A stretch of DNA of 64,000 nt from Linanthus parryae (taxonomy: Eukaryota; Streptophyta; Magnoliopsida; Ericales; Polemoniaceae), in the NCBI GenBank assembly GCA_023055425.1, contig JALGPY010000003.1:69548991-69612990 (forward strand), read 5' to 3'. The position numbers and the translations under genes were made by a program. Below the pieces are notes generated by a model. That model searched no databases and had not been told where the DNA came from. It was given only the letters and a program-made list of their open reading frames with translations. Below, in pieces: positions 46,196 to 57,543 of the stretch; position 1 is the first letter of the stretch, and each line of letters begins with the position of its first letter.

Positions 46196-48050
46196 TCATT
46201 GCCTCAACAGGCTATTAGACCAAGTGCAGAACTTTGAGTCATACTCAGAATCAGCCATATTAGGTGGCCTAATTCCTTTTGGAACCCAAATCTGCCTAAC
46301 CTGTCCCTTAAGCTGATAAGGATAAGTATTCCTCATAATACGAGGTTCTGAATTTATGAAGGGACAAGTTAATCTGACATGACCAATTTTTACACAGTAA
46401 TGACATTTTGGAGATTTGACAAAAGTAGTTTGGCCTTTCTTTGGAAAATTTGGATTATAGCCAATCCCACTTTTATGCATTGATTTCAGACTTCCTCCAA
46501 GAATGAGATTTAGATTATGTTCTGAGCCTGTAAACTTATGTAGGACCTTTTTGGACTCTTGAAGTTTCTAAGTCAAAGTACATATCTGTTGTTCTAAATT
46601 CTCAGAATGAGCTTTTAGATCAGCATATCTTTTAGTTAAAAGAGTTTTTTGATAAACAACCTCATTTATCTGTGCCTTCAAGACTTTGAACCTGCTGTCC
46701 AAGGCCTTGAAGTTTTTTTCCAGCTTTGTCTTAGAAACTTCAACAGTTTTGTTTGAAAATACTAGGTCCATGTTTTCTTTTACCTGCTCATGAACCCTAA
46801 TCTTTAAAGAAGAAATCTCATTTCTATAACTCTCTTCATTCAAAAACATACTTTTGAGAATTTCAGGAAGTACATCAGATGGACTAGCAAGTAAATTTTT
46901 TACCATGTCTTCAATGTGTCTGTCTGATGAACTTTCCTCATTATGTTTTGCCATGAAGCATAAGTTTGCTTGCTCTTCTTCTTTGTCTGAATCATTAGAT
47001 GAATCAGAATCACTCCAGGAAGCCATCATGGCTTTCTTCCTTCTGGTGTCACCATCCTTTTTCTGAAAGTTCCTGTTCTTCTTCTTTTGTGGACAGTCCC
47101 TTACTAAATGATCTGCATCACCACACTCAAAACAATTCATTACTTTAGTTTTATGTGACTGTGATGAAGATTTACCTTTGTAATCCTTGCTGCCTGAGGG
47201 TCTTGATCTTTCTCTGTTGTAATCCCTGTTACCAGAGATTCTTTTCTTTTTGAGAATCCTGGCCAAGGCCTTGGAGATCAATGCTAAAGCCTCTTCATCA
47301 TCAGGTTCCTCCTCAGTCTCAAGGCTTTGAGACTTTTCACTGTCTTTTTTCTTAAGTGCTAGGTTCCTGATATTTTCACTCAAATCACCTTCCACATCCT
47401 TCATGGACATTTCATGAGTTAGCAGCTTTCCTTGTAGATCATCTAGCTGAAGAAGACTCAAGTCCTGAGCTTCCTCAATGGCTGTTTTCTTTGGCTCCCA
47501 CTTTGCTTTTGGCAAGCTTCTCAGAATCTTTCTGAACTTCTCTTCATTTGAGAACCTCTTTCCCAAAGACTCCAGGTTGTTCACCACATCAGTGAATATT
47601 TTGAACATTTCCTTGATGGTTTCATCTGAATTCATATTGAACAACTCATATTGCCTCAGAAGTATGTTGATTTTTGTCTGCTTAACCTGGGTGGTTCCTT
47701 CATATGTCACCACCAGCTTATCCCACACTTCTTTGGCACTTTTGGAGTTTGACACTCTATTGAACTCATCTGCATTTAAAGCACATCAAATTCATAGCTT
47801 TGTAATTTTTGGATACCTTTTCCAGTTCAATAACTGAGAGATTTTCCTCAGACTTGACAGTTCTGACTCCATCAATTGTAGTGTAATACTCATGAGGACC
47901 ATTCTGAACTATTGACCATAGTTCCATGTCTTGATCTATGATGAACATCTTCATCAAAACCTTCCAATGCATGAAATTGTCACCACAGAACAATGGAGGT
48001 CTGTTAGCTGCCCTTCCTTGTGAGAATCCACCATCTCCTACATTACTCAT
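46196..48050 (-). pseudogene. gag: Unit C gag, broken but better kept than B
   Basis: ATG 48050. The same short deletion near 47785 shifts the frame, but from 47755 to 46568 the gag core and first knuckle (CFECGDADHLVRDC) form one 395-codon frame that B has lost. A TAG and then the second-knuckle piece (46480-46196) follow. The primer site lies at 48088-48099. Confidence 0.87.
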
Positions 48051-48101
48051 AGTCACCAGATTGTTAGATCTAAGAACAGTGACACAAGCTCTGATACCAA
48101 T

Positions 48102-49611
48102 TGAAAGTGTGTAATGTAGACTAAATACATGACCTAAATACTCTAGAAGGGGGGGGGGGTTGAATAGAGTATGGAAACTTTTTACAAAACTTAAAGTTTT
48201 AGTAGAATAGCTTTGTGTGAAACTTGAAATCTCAAGGCCTCGAGATTTTGTAAACTGTCTGAAACTCACTAAGGCAAAATTGTAAGCTTCAAGGCCTTGA
48301 GATGTGACCAACTCTAAACAGCTTTTAAACCCTAGTTTGATTTGAGTTGTTTGCAGCAGATAATAATCAAACAGAAAAGTAAAGGACACAAAGCAATTTA
48401 CAAAGTTCAGTCCCAATGGACCTAATCTCTGCCTCAGGGATCTAATCCCACCAGGATTGGGCAAACACTTCTTATTACTCGAACAAAAAAAGCCCTAGAT
48501 CTTCAAGCCTAAGTGATTTCCCTTACACCTATACAGCTTGTGGTTCCAAACCTATCTAGTTCCAGCTACTAACTGTTGAGCTAACAAGAACCTCTTGTTG
48601 TTCACTTGAACAACCAACCACTAGGTTAAGTGAGGTTTAAGATAATATAGAGATACACAGATGAAGTACAAATGAAGAATACAGTATAAAGATAAGCTGT
48701 TGAAGCCTGGAAGTGTTCTTCAGGAATGACTGGATTGATTTGATCTTCAGAAGTCTGGAATGAAGCTTGAATGATTGTGTGTTTGAATGGATGATCTCCC
48801 ACGAATTTGTCACACCTCTCAGAGTATTCTGCAAGCCTCTCTCTCCTTCAAAATTCAACACAGTCTCTTTTATCCACAGCTGCAACTGATCGAGAGATTT
48901 TAGGATCTCAGTTCCTACAAATCCTCCTTCTGTTTTCAACTTAAATTCAAACAACTTCAGGTGGATATCCGTTGGAGTTAGTTGGATTTCTCCTGCACGT
49001 TTAAAAAACCTGCAACAGCAAAGAAATACTGCAACAACACAATCCAAACAACTAACAGTACTGAGACTGTTTGGTTATACAGTTTCTGATAAAACTGTTT
49101 AATAAATTTAGAACATTAATCTGCATATCCTCTAGAACAAATAAGATATGAAAAACAAGTTTAAGACACTTAGAAGTGAGTAAATAATCACAATACTAAG
49201 AGTCATAACCTGCAAGAAAGAATCAATCAAGTTCTGTAAAAACTGTCAGTAGCTCAAGGCATATCTCAAGGCCTTGGAGCTCTGAACCTGCTTCACAACA
49301 TTTCAAAATTAAACCCAGATAACTTTGATTCTTCCTGTTCTGATCATCTGCAATTTTGTTAGATGTATAAATAGTACAAACCACAAATATATACCATAAA
49401 CCACTGATTTGCATAATCTGATATCCAATTCTGCAACACAAAGATGTTAGAACACATAGCAGAATAAGCAATCTCAAGGCTTTGAAGTTCTGTCAATCTC
49501 AAGGTCTTGAGATAACTAACAATAGCCTTTGCTGCTGATGTCTTAGCCTTTTGTCTTTCATCACTCAAAATAATTACCAATCAAAGCACATTCAGGGATC
49601 TTGACTCCACA
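48102..49611 (-). repeat. Array LTR3 (5' LTR of unit C)
   Basis: 1,510 bp. The outer end reads ctccaca instead of ctcaaca, one substitution in the terminal TGTTGAG. Many private changes, for example tttgcagcag and attactcgaac. CATAT at 49612-49616 is the right target duplication. Confidence 0.93.
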
Positions 49612-50716
49612 CATATCAACGAATCTATCTATTTGAGTTTGGGCACAACTCCAAATAATAGATTCGGGTTGTATAATTATCTTATTATCCTAATTGCATG
49701 CATCATCCATACACCAACCACAAAATAATAAGACAATAAAATAAAAAACCACAAAACAAAAATAAAACGTGATGTGAAATGGCCTTTTCTAGACTAAGAT
49801 AATTCCAAGCCAATGGAATTATCTATGAACCCTAAAAGCAAACACATCTCCATGCGTCTTGATCTTTTGGTCCATCCTTCATAGTCATGTGGAATGCTCC
49901 ATGCTCCATCTTTTGTGGCTCCTTTTGGCTTTGGGCTTCTTTTCTTCAATCTTGGCTAACAATCTACTCTATCTAGCACTAGCTAATAACTATACTAAAT
50001 AAAATAAATCTCACAAGTTGAGAAAAAAATGGCTCGCAGGCCATAAAACCCTAATTAATTATTACAATTAATTGATCAGCTCGCAGGCCGTAAACCAAAA
50101 CACAAAAAAATAAAAATCCACATCAAACAACATCCTAAGGCCATATTCAATCACCATGCGATTTGCACATAAACAGTTAAAATACAATTTTAACGCGCTT
50201 GGTCAATTTTAATTGATTTTAGGATATTCTAGGGTTAAAACGGTCCATGGGGCCCAACAATCCAATTGCCCGAGCCCAAAAAGTGAACCGCAAAGGCCTA
50301 GGGCCGGCCGGCCCCTAGCCCACGCGGCTAGGCTGCGGGCTAGGGCTGCCCCGGCCCCTAGGCCGAGCCTTGCTTGGGCGGCAAGCAAGGAGGGGCGGTC
50401 CCTAGGGGGGGCCGAAGTTCCTTTGGGAGTTGTTTCCAAAACAACTCCCTTGCTTGGTGCCCAAGTTTGGTTGTTTCCTAGTTTGGAAAGAACTCCTTCT
50501 TCCCCAAGGATGCCCAAACCCTAGATCTAAGATCCTAAAATTTCTCAAACTCACTAATTCATGCATCCAATGCAAAAACTAGACCTTGTTATGATAGATT
50601 ATTGAAAAATTGCATCACATGCTTGATTTGTCTTGTTTTACGCAATAAACAATAATTTTAAGGTGTAAAACTATCAAAACGTAACACATAAACCACGTTT
50701 ATGCTCTACGACCTGT
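49612..50716 (-). other. Long leader of element D, noncoding
   Basis: From the array to the D primer site. No gag frame is found. The left part is AT-rich. 50270-50430 is strikingly GC-rich, with repeated ccggcc, cctagg and ggggg words, and contains opposite-strand open frames that I take as composition artefacts. Confidence 0.6.
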
Positions 50717-50729
50717 GGCTCTAATACCA
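50717..50729 (-). other. Primer binding site, element D
   Basis: TGGTATTAGAGCC on the minus strand, one base from the LTR at 50731; one mismatch to the usual initiator-Met site. Confidence 0.85.
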
Positions 50730-50730
50730 C

Positions 50731-51185
50731 TGTACGGTCTTGATTCATGGATGCGCAACCGAAACAATAATAAACCATGCAAAAACCCTCCAAGGATCAC
50801 AAGTCAAGAGACATAACGATGGTAAGGGAAGGAATCAATAACACACCTTAGGGTTTCTCCTTTGATGAATTCAAACGCAAATTGTGTCACGTCTCTACGG
50901 TTGATCCACGCCTAGAGGTGAGATCTATATCCTCCAAATCCTTGTGCTAGCTAGGAAGAATGGAGGAGGAAGAAGGAACCAAGCAACAATGGAGCACCAA
51001 GAGGTGGGGCGGCACCCTTTAGGCCGACGGGTAGGGGGCGGCAATCCCAAGGGGTTCGGCCCCTTTTGGGACTTTCTCTCTCTCTCCTTTTCTCTCCCAC
51101 TAACTTATATTATGAGTATTAGTGTGGGAAGGAAGGAAGGAGCATCCTTTATATAGTCCAACAACTCCTTGTTAACTACCTAAAG
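50731..51185 (-). repeat. Element D 5' LTR, truncated to its last 455 bp
   Basis: Matches 18359-18818 until cctaaag, then switches without transition to E gag. About 1.08 kb of the LTR front is missing. Confidence 0.85.
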
Positions 51186-52352
51186 GCCTTTCTTCCTTTG
51201 CCTTTCCACTATAGGCTCTATGTTCTTGGTACATTCAATCAATTTCGAAAAAGTAGAAGTTTGTAAGTTGATTAACATACCCTTGTACTCTTCTCGCATG
51301 ACTTGTAAGCATATATCCACGAGTCTGCCCTCGAGCACTTCATCCCTGCACTCCAATGATTTGGCTCTGAACTTCTTGATGAAGGTGACACCATCCTCAT
51401 CGCGCTTCTGATACATACGGGAGAGATGTATCGTTGTAACCTTCTCCTCCATCTGGAAGAATTTTGTGTAGAACTTTTGAACCATGTCGTCCCACGTCTT
51501 AACAGATCCGACCTCCAGCGTTCTATACCATTTGTAGGCCACGTTCCCCAAAGATTTTGGGAACTCGCGTATCAGCATAATTGGGGTCAGCCCCATATGG
51601 TCTCATTACGTTGATAAAACGCATGACGGGCTCGTGAGCATTCCCATTAACATCTTCGAACTTGTCCCACATAGGGGCCTTATACCCTGCGGGATTAGGC
51701 ATTAGATAGATCTCCCGCGGGATAGGAGGGGCATTGTCGATCTTCGGATTGATAGTGTCTGCAAAAGGTTGATTGGCCAGGAAAGTCTCTATGCGCCGCT
51801 GCAAAGACGTCATACATTCTGGTGCACTTCCGCCCACGGCAGGAGGTAGAGTTGCAGCCGGCGGAGACACATACGCCGCGGTTGGGCTAGGGGCATAAGA
51901 CACATTGGTTAGGGGTGCTGGCGGAGGAGGTAAGGGATATTGTGAAGAGGTATTGGAGACAACAACTGGTGGTTGGGGAATTTGTGAGATAAGGGACGAT
52001 AATTGGACCGTTTTTCCCTGGATAGAAGGTACTTTCCCCATTGCCGGTGGGGTTTGGAAATTAGGATTGGATGGTGTAGGTATTATCTCTGTCCCCTGGG
52101 TGGTAGAGGTTCCTCCTCCCTGAGAGACAGCAGCTCCCGACGTTGAATTCGGGGCAAGAGTTCCCAAAATGGCCATTTATGAGCCATCTGTGCGGATTGA
52201 GCTTGGAGACCCTTCTCCAGATTCTGGATGGTGGCATTAAAAGTCTCCAGGGTCGGAGCTCCGTCGATGGCCGCAAAATTGTGGCGGGTCTCCTCTCCGA
52301 AGGTTGTCTCAGTGGTGGGAGATCTGTTGCTAACGTCGTCGTCGTGAGACAT
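51186..52352 (-). pseudogene. gag: Element E gag, broken and truncated
   Basis: ATG 52352 opens MSHDDDVSNRSP, with an acidic/helical start. A frameshift near 52150-52170 leads to a Pro/Ser/Thr-rich region (52140-51800). Then come MTSLQRRIETFLANQPFAD and PTGYKAPMWDKFEDVNG-type motifs. A second frameshift near 51560 precedes the retrotransposon gag core: AYKWYRTLEVGSVKTWDDM, FYTKFFQ, LSRMYQKRDEDGVTFIKKFRAKSLEC. The core stops at the deletion junction with D. The sequence fits Tat-lineage gypsy gag. Confidence 0.88.
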
Positions 52353-52392
52353 GGCTGCTTGCAGTGGTAAGTTTCACATCGGGTTCACCAAA

Positions 52393-53005
52393 TGTGTACG
52401 GGAGAATCCTTTGAGGGGAATTCAACGTACACCAAGAGCAGGGGATCAGAAGAACACATGAAGAGTAAGGTTGTGTGTAGGGAGAGAGTAAGGCAATAGC
52501 AACTGTATGAGAGGGAGACAGAATTTCGGCAGAGTTTCCGCGTAGTTCAGGTGATTCGTGTTATGTAAGGAAGGGTTAACGATCCTATATATAGTGGAGA
52601 ATATGACCGTTGTAGCGGGTTAATGCGCCCATTAATGGCAGCTTAATTACCTTAACCACAACGGCACGTTCGTCCGCATATATAGGGACCATTACGCACT
52701 TCGTCCGCGTATACCAGAACCGTTATGAGGTTGACCAGGTTTATGGAGCTCGTGCCATAAATCTCTCAAAGCAGTTACTAAAGGTCGCGCGCGGGCTTGG
52801 TTGTCGCTCGCGCGCGATAGGACTTACTCTAGCCTCCAAACCACTAAGTCCCTACAAGTCCCGTGTGGTGGTATGCGAGGGCCCTGTCTCGCAGCCCCAA
52901 CGTGGATCAGCGCGGGTGGTTATCCAGTGTGTGTGGAGCACAGCTAGGTGTGCCGAATGATCGCCACGTGGCTAAGATCTGTTTGTCTGGAAAGCACTAT
53001 CTACA
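52393..53005 (-). repeat. Element E 5' LTR
   Basis: In its own direction it starts TGTAGATAGTGC at 53005 and ends ...gtacaca at 52393; tttggtgaacccgatg, a probable primer site, follows. A TATA box (ctatatatag, 52585-52594) precedes the likely transcript start. The GC-rich cgcgcgcg stretch lies at 52780-52820. Confidence 0.75.
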
Positions 53006-53070
53006 AGTCTATAATGGAACTTGTAACTTTACACCAGTATAGCTGGATGTAAATGAGATAAAAATAAAGT

Positions 53071-53112
53071 TCACGTCATGCAGTATGGTCTATCTCCCCC
53101 TCATGACGTGAA
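53071..53112 (-). other. Polypurine tract of F within a 10-bp inverted repeat
   Basis: tcacgtcatg (53071-53080) and catgacgtga (53103-53112) are perfect inverted copies that bracket the tract tctccccctcatg (53093-53105, plus strand). Confidence 0.7.
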
Positions 53113-53307
53113 ACTCATGACCGTAATAACTTCACGATTTATGCTTCTGGCATAAAAAAATCCAAGCAGACATTAAAGCCATGTCATGCAATTTATCTCT
53201 CTATGAGATATGATATATCACAGTTCCAATTTTCATATTCTCATAAACTCTAGTCACTACTACCATGCGACGAGTTATTATTCATTGAGAAATATGTCGT
53301 GATTCTG

Positions 53308-56300
53308 ACTTCCTTCGAGGAAGTTTAATGAGATAATTTGGTCGTTCTCTCTGGGGAACCCAAGAGGTAGAAATAATCCCCAAAAAATAATTCTTGTGGG
53401 ATTAGAATCAATTTATGAAATCTCTCAAAATTGGATCATAATATCCTCCATCAAGCATAAATGCTTCTATGAATATTTAGAATAACATGCTAAAGTTCTC
53501 AAAAGAATCTTCGCGGAGGGAGGATAGCAAGCTTCATACTCTTCGGGAGGCTTCATACAATATTTATAATAATTCTAAATGTATGAATGATAACATCGAA
53601 ACCACTGCAAGGGTTGATTGTTATAGCTCAATCTCTTTTAGAGATTTTCAATGACAATTTCTATCCATACCCACAATTTAGTCCACTATCGTGTAGACTA
53701 CTTGGACCACATAAAGACATTCACTTCTTGGAATGTGGGTCAATCTTGGTTGGGTATTTTGAGAGACTATAGAACCTTAAAAAATATTCATCATAACAGT
53801 GATATAACATCAGAACCACTTCAGGGGCTTGATTGTTATTTGAATATTTTCTTGCAAATTGATACAAAACACAACGCATCAACTAGGCGTTGGTTTGGCG
53901 ATGTAACACATCAAGCCATATTCGTTCCTTCATAATGATATCTTCGTAGAGAATGCCTTTTTTTCTTCTCAAATGATTTAAAATTTGATTCATGGAGTCA
54001 TAGCTCTAAAGTTGCTAAGAAACTAGAAGCTTCTCAAATAACCCAATAAATAATGCTCCAGAATGCAATGAATACAACTATTGATGCATTTATTTTCTCC
54101 CCCTGTTTTTATGCAGTCTTTCTCTTCCGGAGAAAAGATAAAGATGCACTTCAATATATGACAATTGACGTGCATATCATTGCAACTAAGTCCATGACTG
54201 CACCGATTATTGTGACACCATAAATTGGTTCACTTCAGGGAATGCGTCAGTAAAAACAAATATTGTAGAGCAGGCATGTGCTTCTGGAAATGCTCTACAG
54301 TCCTTTTCTCAACATGGGACCAACTTATCATAATGTTGATCATTAAATCTTTCGCATTACTCTACAGGAGTGTCCATTTGATAATACTATATATCTTCGA
54401 GATATAATAATATGCTATAACTCTTGGGCATAACATGTATTTCACAACTTCTGGCATGAAACACCGCATGTATCAATCTCAACTGCTTTTAGACTCTATC
54501 ATTCAATAATAGGATACTCATATCAATGAGAGGCCATAATTAAAAATCATCTTAAAAGAGGATGACTCATTTTTGCTATGGTCAAAACAATAAACTCATA
54601 TTCATCCATTCATAATCGCTCGAGCCATTCATATGAGTGGCTTATGGTAAAAGAATGGATTGTACTTCTAGTACACGGTCAGGATTCTAGTCTTTTCTAG
54701 CAGTGTTTATTTTCTCAATTGAACTTCAGGTTCAATGGATCTAAGGAAATATCATTTCAACTCTATCAAAGTTTTATGACTTCGGATCATCAAATACCTC
54801 ATGACTGCATGATACGAGTCATTAAATATGTCAAACAAATATTAATGTGGACTAAGAACTTCTTCCGAGGTTTTAAAATCTTCTTCCCGACTTTAATCTC
54901 TTTTAGAGATTTTCACATTCATAACCATGACCGCCTCTATAGTCATGTGGATTTCGACCGGATATAACAAGTGATTCACTTCTGGGAATGCACTTACCAT
55001 TCACTGAAGGGAGTGTGGTCGAATTAGTTCATCATGAACATTGTCATAACTTCAAGTTATTGACAACTGTAACTATAGTTCTGTTACACCCGCTAACAAT
55101 ATCAATTTCTTTTAACTGCCATCGTATAGCATACAAGTCTCTTCAGGAGATATTTGTTTTCTTCCTTTAAGATAACAACAAAAATAGGAGAATATGAATA
55201 AAACTACAAAAAAAATATATTAATTAGCAGGAAAAAAATAGGCAATCGAAACTTCTGGTTCGATGAGTGTAGATTCTCTCTTCAAGGAGATCTTTTGACA
55301 TCACTTTATAACATCATTCTTCATGTCTTTCATAACTTCTGGTATGAAGACTATTATATACGCATGTAGATAGCGTATGTCCAATAAATAATCATGGACT
55401 AAGAACATCTTTTGGATGCTCTGAAGGGGATTGATCAATTATTAAATTTGTACATTTCTCTTCAGGAGAGGTGTCATAACTGCAGGTTATGATCAATAAA
55501 TCATGTAATTCGTAACTCCAAGTACGATACAAAATTAAGCTCTTTATGTTCAATATAAAACAATGGACTTAAAATCTCTTCTGGAGATTTTACTTTGATC
55601 AATAATCAATAAAGATCAAGAGTGTAACAAAAAGAAATTACGTAAAATTAAAGTAAAATAAAACAACGGAACACGACCTCTTCAGGAGGGTGGATCATTA
55701 TTGAATTGTAGCAATCTATGAGAGATCACTATTTATAATATTTCATAACTTCAGGTTATGAAAGTCATAACTACGGGTTATGATTGATGTAATGTAATTC
55801 GTTACTTCAAGAACAAATTACATGGCTAGACATGTATGTCAATATCCACTGCGAAACCTCTTCTGGAGTTTCGTTTTTGATCCATAATAAGTTAAAAAAA
55901 TGGAATGTAAAAAATTAAAGTGCATAAAAGTAAAATAATCTGGGCGCTACCTATTCAGGAGGTTGGAATAAAGTAAAATAAATTAATCATGGCGCTACCT
56001 CTTCAGGAGGTTGGAATGAATACAATAATCATAAAACATCTTCTCTGGAGATGTAACAAAATATGTTATGACTTCAGGTCAAAAAAAAAAATTGTTTCGT
56101 AACCTCAAGTTACGGTTAGGTAATCATATAGTTCACAACTTCTGGCGTGAAAATATAATTTTGTAAGCATAAAGCTTAACCCAATACAACTTTTATTCAC
56201 TAAGACCTCTTCTGGAGGTTTGGATACTTGTAAGAATCATATGCATTTCTTTTGGAGATTTTATGATAATTCGATATCACTTCAGGTGATAATAGAACAA

Positions 56301-56460
56301 AAAATATATATATATTGTACCGAAACTTCAAATTACGATCATATTTTCATGTAATTCACAACTTCGGGTGTGAAAACATATTTCTAATATGCGTATCGAT
56401 AGTTTAAACTAAAAAAAAAATGTGGTCAAGTGTATGAGTTAAAACCTAGTCTGGAGGTTT
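53308..56460 (-). repeat. Array of short hairpins with a constant TTCNG-like loop
   Basis: At least 17 hairpins with 5-9 bp perfect stems over 3.1 kb, all different in stem. Checked: 53308-53324, 53630-53646, 54119-54135, 54895-54911, 55245-55264, 55329-55348, 55474-55492, 55571-55591, 55741-55763, 55765-55783, 55997-56011, 56036-56054, 56098-56114, 56205-56219, 56275-56291, 56355-56374, 56442-56460. Loops are mostly ttcag, ttctg, ttcga, ttcgg or tttta on the plus strand. Many weaker examples lie between them. No protein is visible. Confidence 0.8.
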
Positions 56461-57098
56461 CTCGACCTCAAATTTCACATCAATATATGAAAACAACTAT
56501 ATAAAAATTGATACAGAGCACCAAATTAGAACATTCGTATACACAAATCAGTTGGTAAAACTCATGTCGTGCAAAACCATGTATAGGGGTTCCAAAATCA
56601 AAATAATGATTTGTCCTTTTGTCAACACAAACTAACTGTCCTTAAAGAGAACGAACTTTAATAAACCAAAACCAACAATTGAATATTATACTGGAGCTTA
56701 TGAAAAAGCACTTTGAACCAACAACCTGATTCAAACCGACTTGAAACTCAATTTACACTAATACCGATTACTGTTTCTTTCTATTTATTTATTTATTTAT
56801 TTAAAAACAAATCATACTACCACATACCACAAACACAGATCAGCTCTATGAACTCTTGAAAGAAAATTTCAAAGCAACTACATACATGTATTGACCAAGA
56901 TAATAACTGACTATCACCCTTTCATGCTTTCTCATATATAAAAATACGTAACCTATTTGATTGGAGGATCAAAGCAGTTAAATGTATGTACCTTCTGATG
57001 TCTTCACATAATATAAGAACATGTTTGCCTCGTGTGTAGTTTGTCTATGCTAGTCGTTCAGTCTTTCTTTGAATTTGAATATGACTCTAGAGCGTTAT

Positions 57099-57111
57099 CG
57101 TGCTGATAACA
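57099..57111 (-). other. Primer binding site, element F
   Basis: Minus-strand tgttatcagcacg next to the LTR end. This variant site is common in one group of plant copia elements. Confidence 0.75.
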
Positions 57112-57361
57112 TGTTGTGAATTGAGAGACGAGAGAGACAGAAAATAAAGAGAGAAATAAGATGTAGGGAGAATAGTGATGAGATGTATATTCTTCTCCAA
57201 CCATACGCCTCCTTATATAGGCATTAGGGTGGGCTAATAGCAATATACAATGGGCTTACAACATGTGGTGGATATTCACTAATAAACTAGCTCAATATTA
57301 CATAACAAGAAATGATCTCTAATGTGTTTCTAACATTAAACATAATCGTACTTCATTTACA
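57112..57361 (-). repeat. Element F 5' LTR
   Basis: 250 bp, TGTAAATGAAG at 57361 to ...attcacaaca at 57112, with a TATA box ctatataagg (57211-57220) and a CT-rich leader after it. Confidence 0.7.
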
Positions 57362-57543
57362 GGTGGGTGTATCTAAAAAGTTGACGATATATCTCTTTAA
57401 ATTTTGTCAGATGGATCAAATTAATAATCTATAATCTCAACTCATATCAAACAGATTCGGATTTTCAGTTCAGCTGAATTTTTCACCCATATTTTTTCTA
57501 GCCGATTTTCAAGATTTCAAGCTGATACCAAACAAGGCCTAAT

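Larger units (their letters stand above)
29690..49611 (-). mobile_element. Sirevirus-like copia array: LTR-C-LTR-B-LTR
   Basis: Three LTRs of about 1.51 kb (29690-31198, 38898-40407, 48102-49611) separate two almost identical internal regions, B (31199-38897) and C (40408-48101), all on the minus strand. CATAT flanks only the outer ends (29685-29689 and 49612-49616), so the whole array occupies one insertion site. B and C share defects: a short gag deletion, a TAG after gag, a Trp-to-stop in integrase, a frameshift before RT and a stop in RNase H. The family is that of element A. The simplest origin is unequal recombination between the LTRs of a single insertion. Confidence 0.93.
18359..51185 (-). 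mobile_element. Element D: Angela/Bianca-like Ty1/copia, nested and truncated
   Basis: A minus-strand copia element inserted in E pol. Its 3' LTR (18359-19897) starts TGTTGGAATTGTGCCCTAGAG, a start I associate with the Angela/Bianca group. A polypurine tract follows, then decayed pol and gag (19911-23638, 29499-29684), a long leader (49617-50716), a TGGTATTAGAGCC primer site and only the last 455 bp of its 5' LTR (50731-51185). A LINE and a copia array sit inside it. The truncated LTR abuts E gag, so one deletion removed the front of this LTR together with E gag end, protease and RT. That loss hides any target duplication. Confidence 0.8.
1..53005 (-). mobile_element. Element E: nested Ty3/gypsy (Tat/Retand-like) host element
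   Basis: A minus-strand Ty3/gypsy element that encloses most of the window. Visible parts, in its own 5' to 3' order, are a 613-bp LTR (52393-53005), a gag remnant (51186-52352), integrase-region remnants (16705-18358), a noncoding 3' region with tandem repeats, an opposite-strand extra gene (15021 back to 162) and the first 61 bases of the 3' LTR at the window edge. The ends at 61 and 53005 match: both finish with the same roughly 60-base sequence ending ctatctaca. Extra ORFs between pol and 3' LTR are known in the Tat lineage, and antisense plant-mobile-domain ORFs fit Retand-like members. Protease, RT and most of RNase H are missing. Elements A and D, with their own inserts, split it. The expected polypurine tract next to position 61 is not obvious, which lowers certainty about the left end. 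Confidence 0.7.
53006..57361 (-). mobile_element. Element F: LTR element with hairpin-filled interior
   Basis: A minus-strand element with a 250-bp 5' LTR at 57112-57361, a TGTTATCAGCACG primer site right inside it, and a catgagggggaga polypurine tract at 53093-53105. No long frame or copia motif is seen on either strand of the interior. The 3' LTR is not recognisable; the last 90 bases before E may be its relic. It could be a non-autonomous or fully decayed copia of the group that uses the TTATCAGCACG site. Confidence 0.6.

Noticed and set aside
50209..50524. Opposing open frames in GC-rich sequence
   Set aside because: Both strands are open because of GC composition; no domain, and they lie in a retroelement leader.
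53308..56460. CRISPR-like array
   Set aside because: Repeats are short hairpins with differing stems and irregular spacing, in a plant retroelement; no constant repeat or cas genes.
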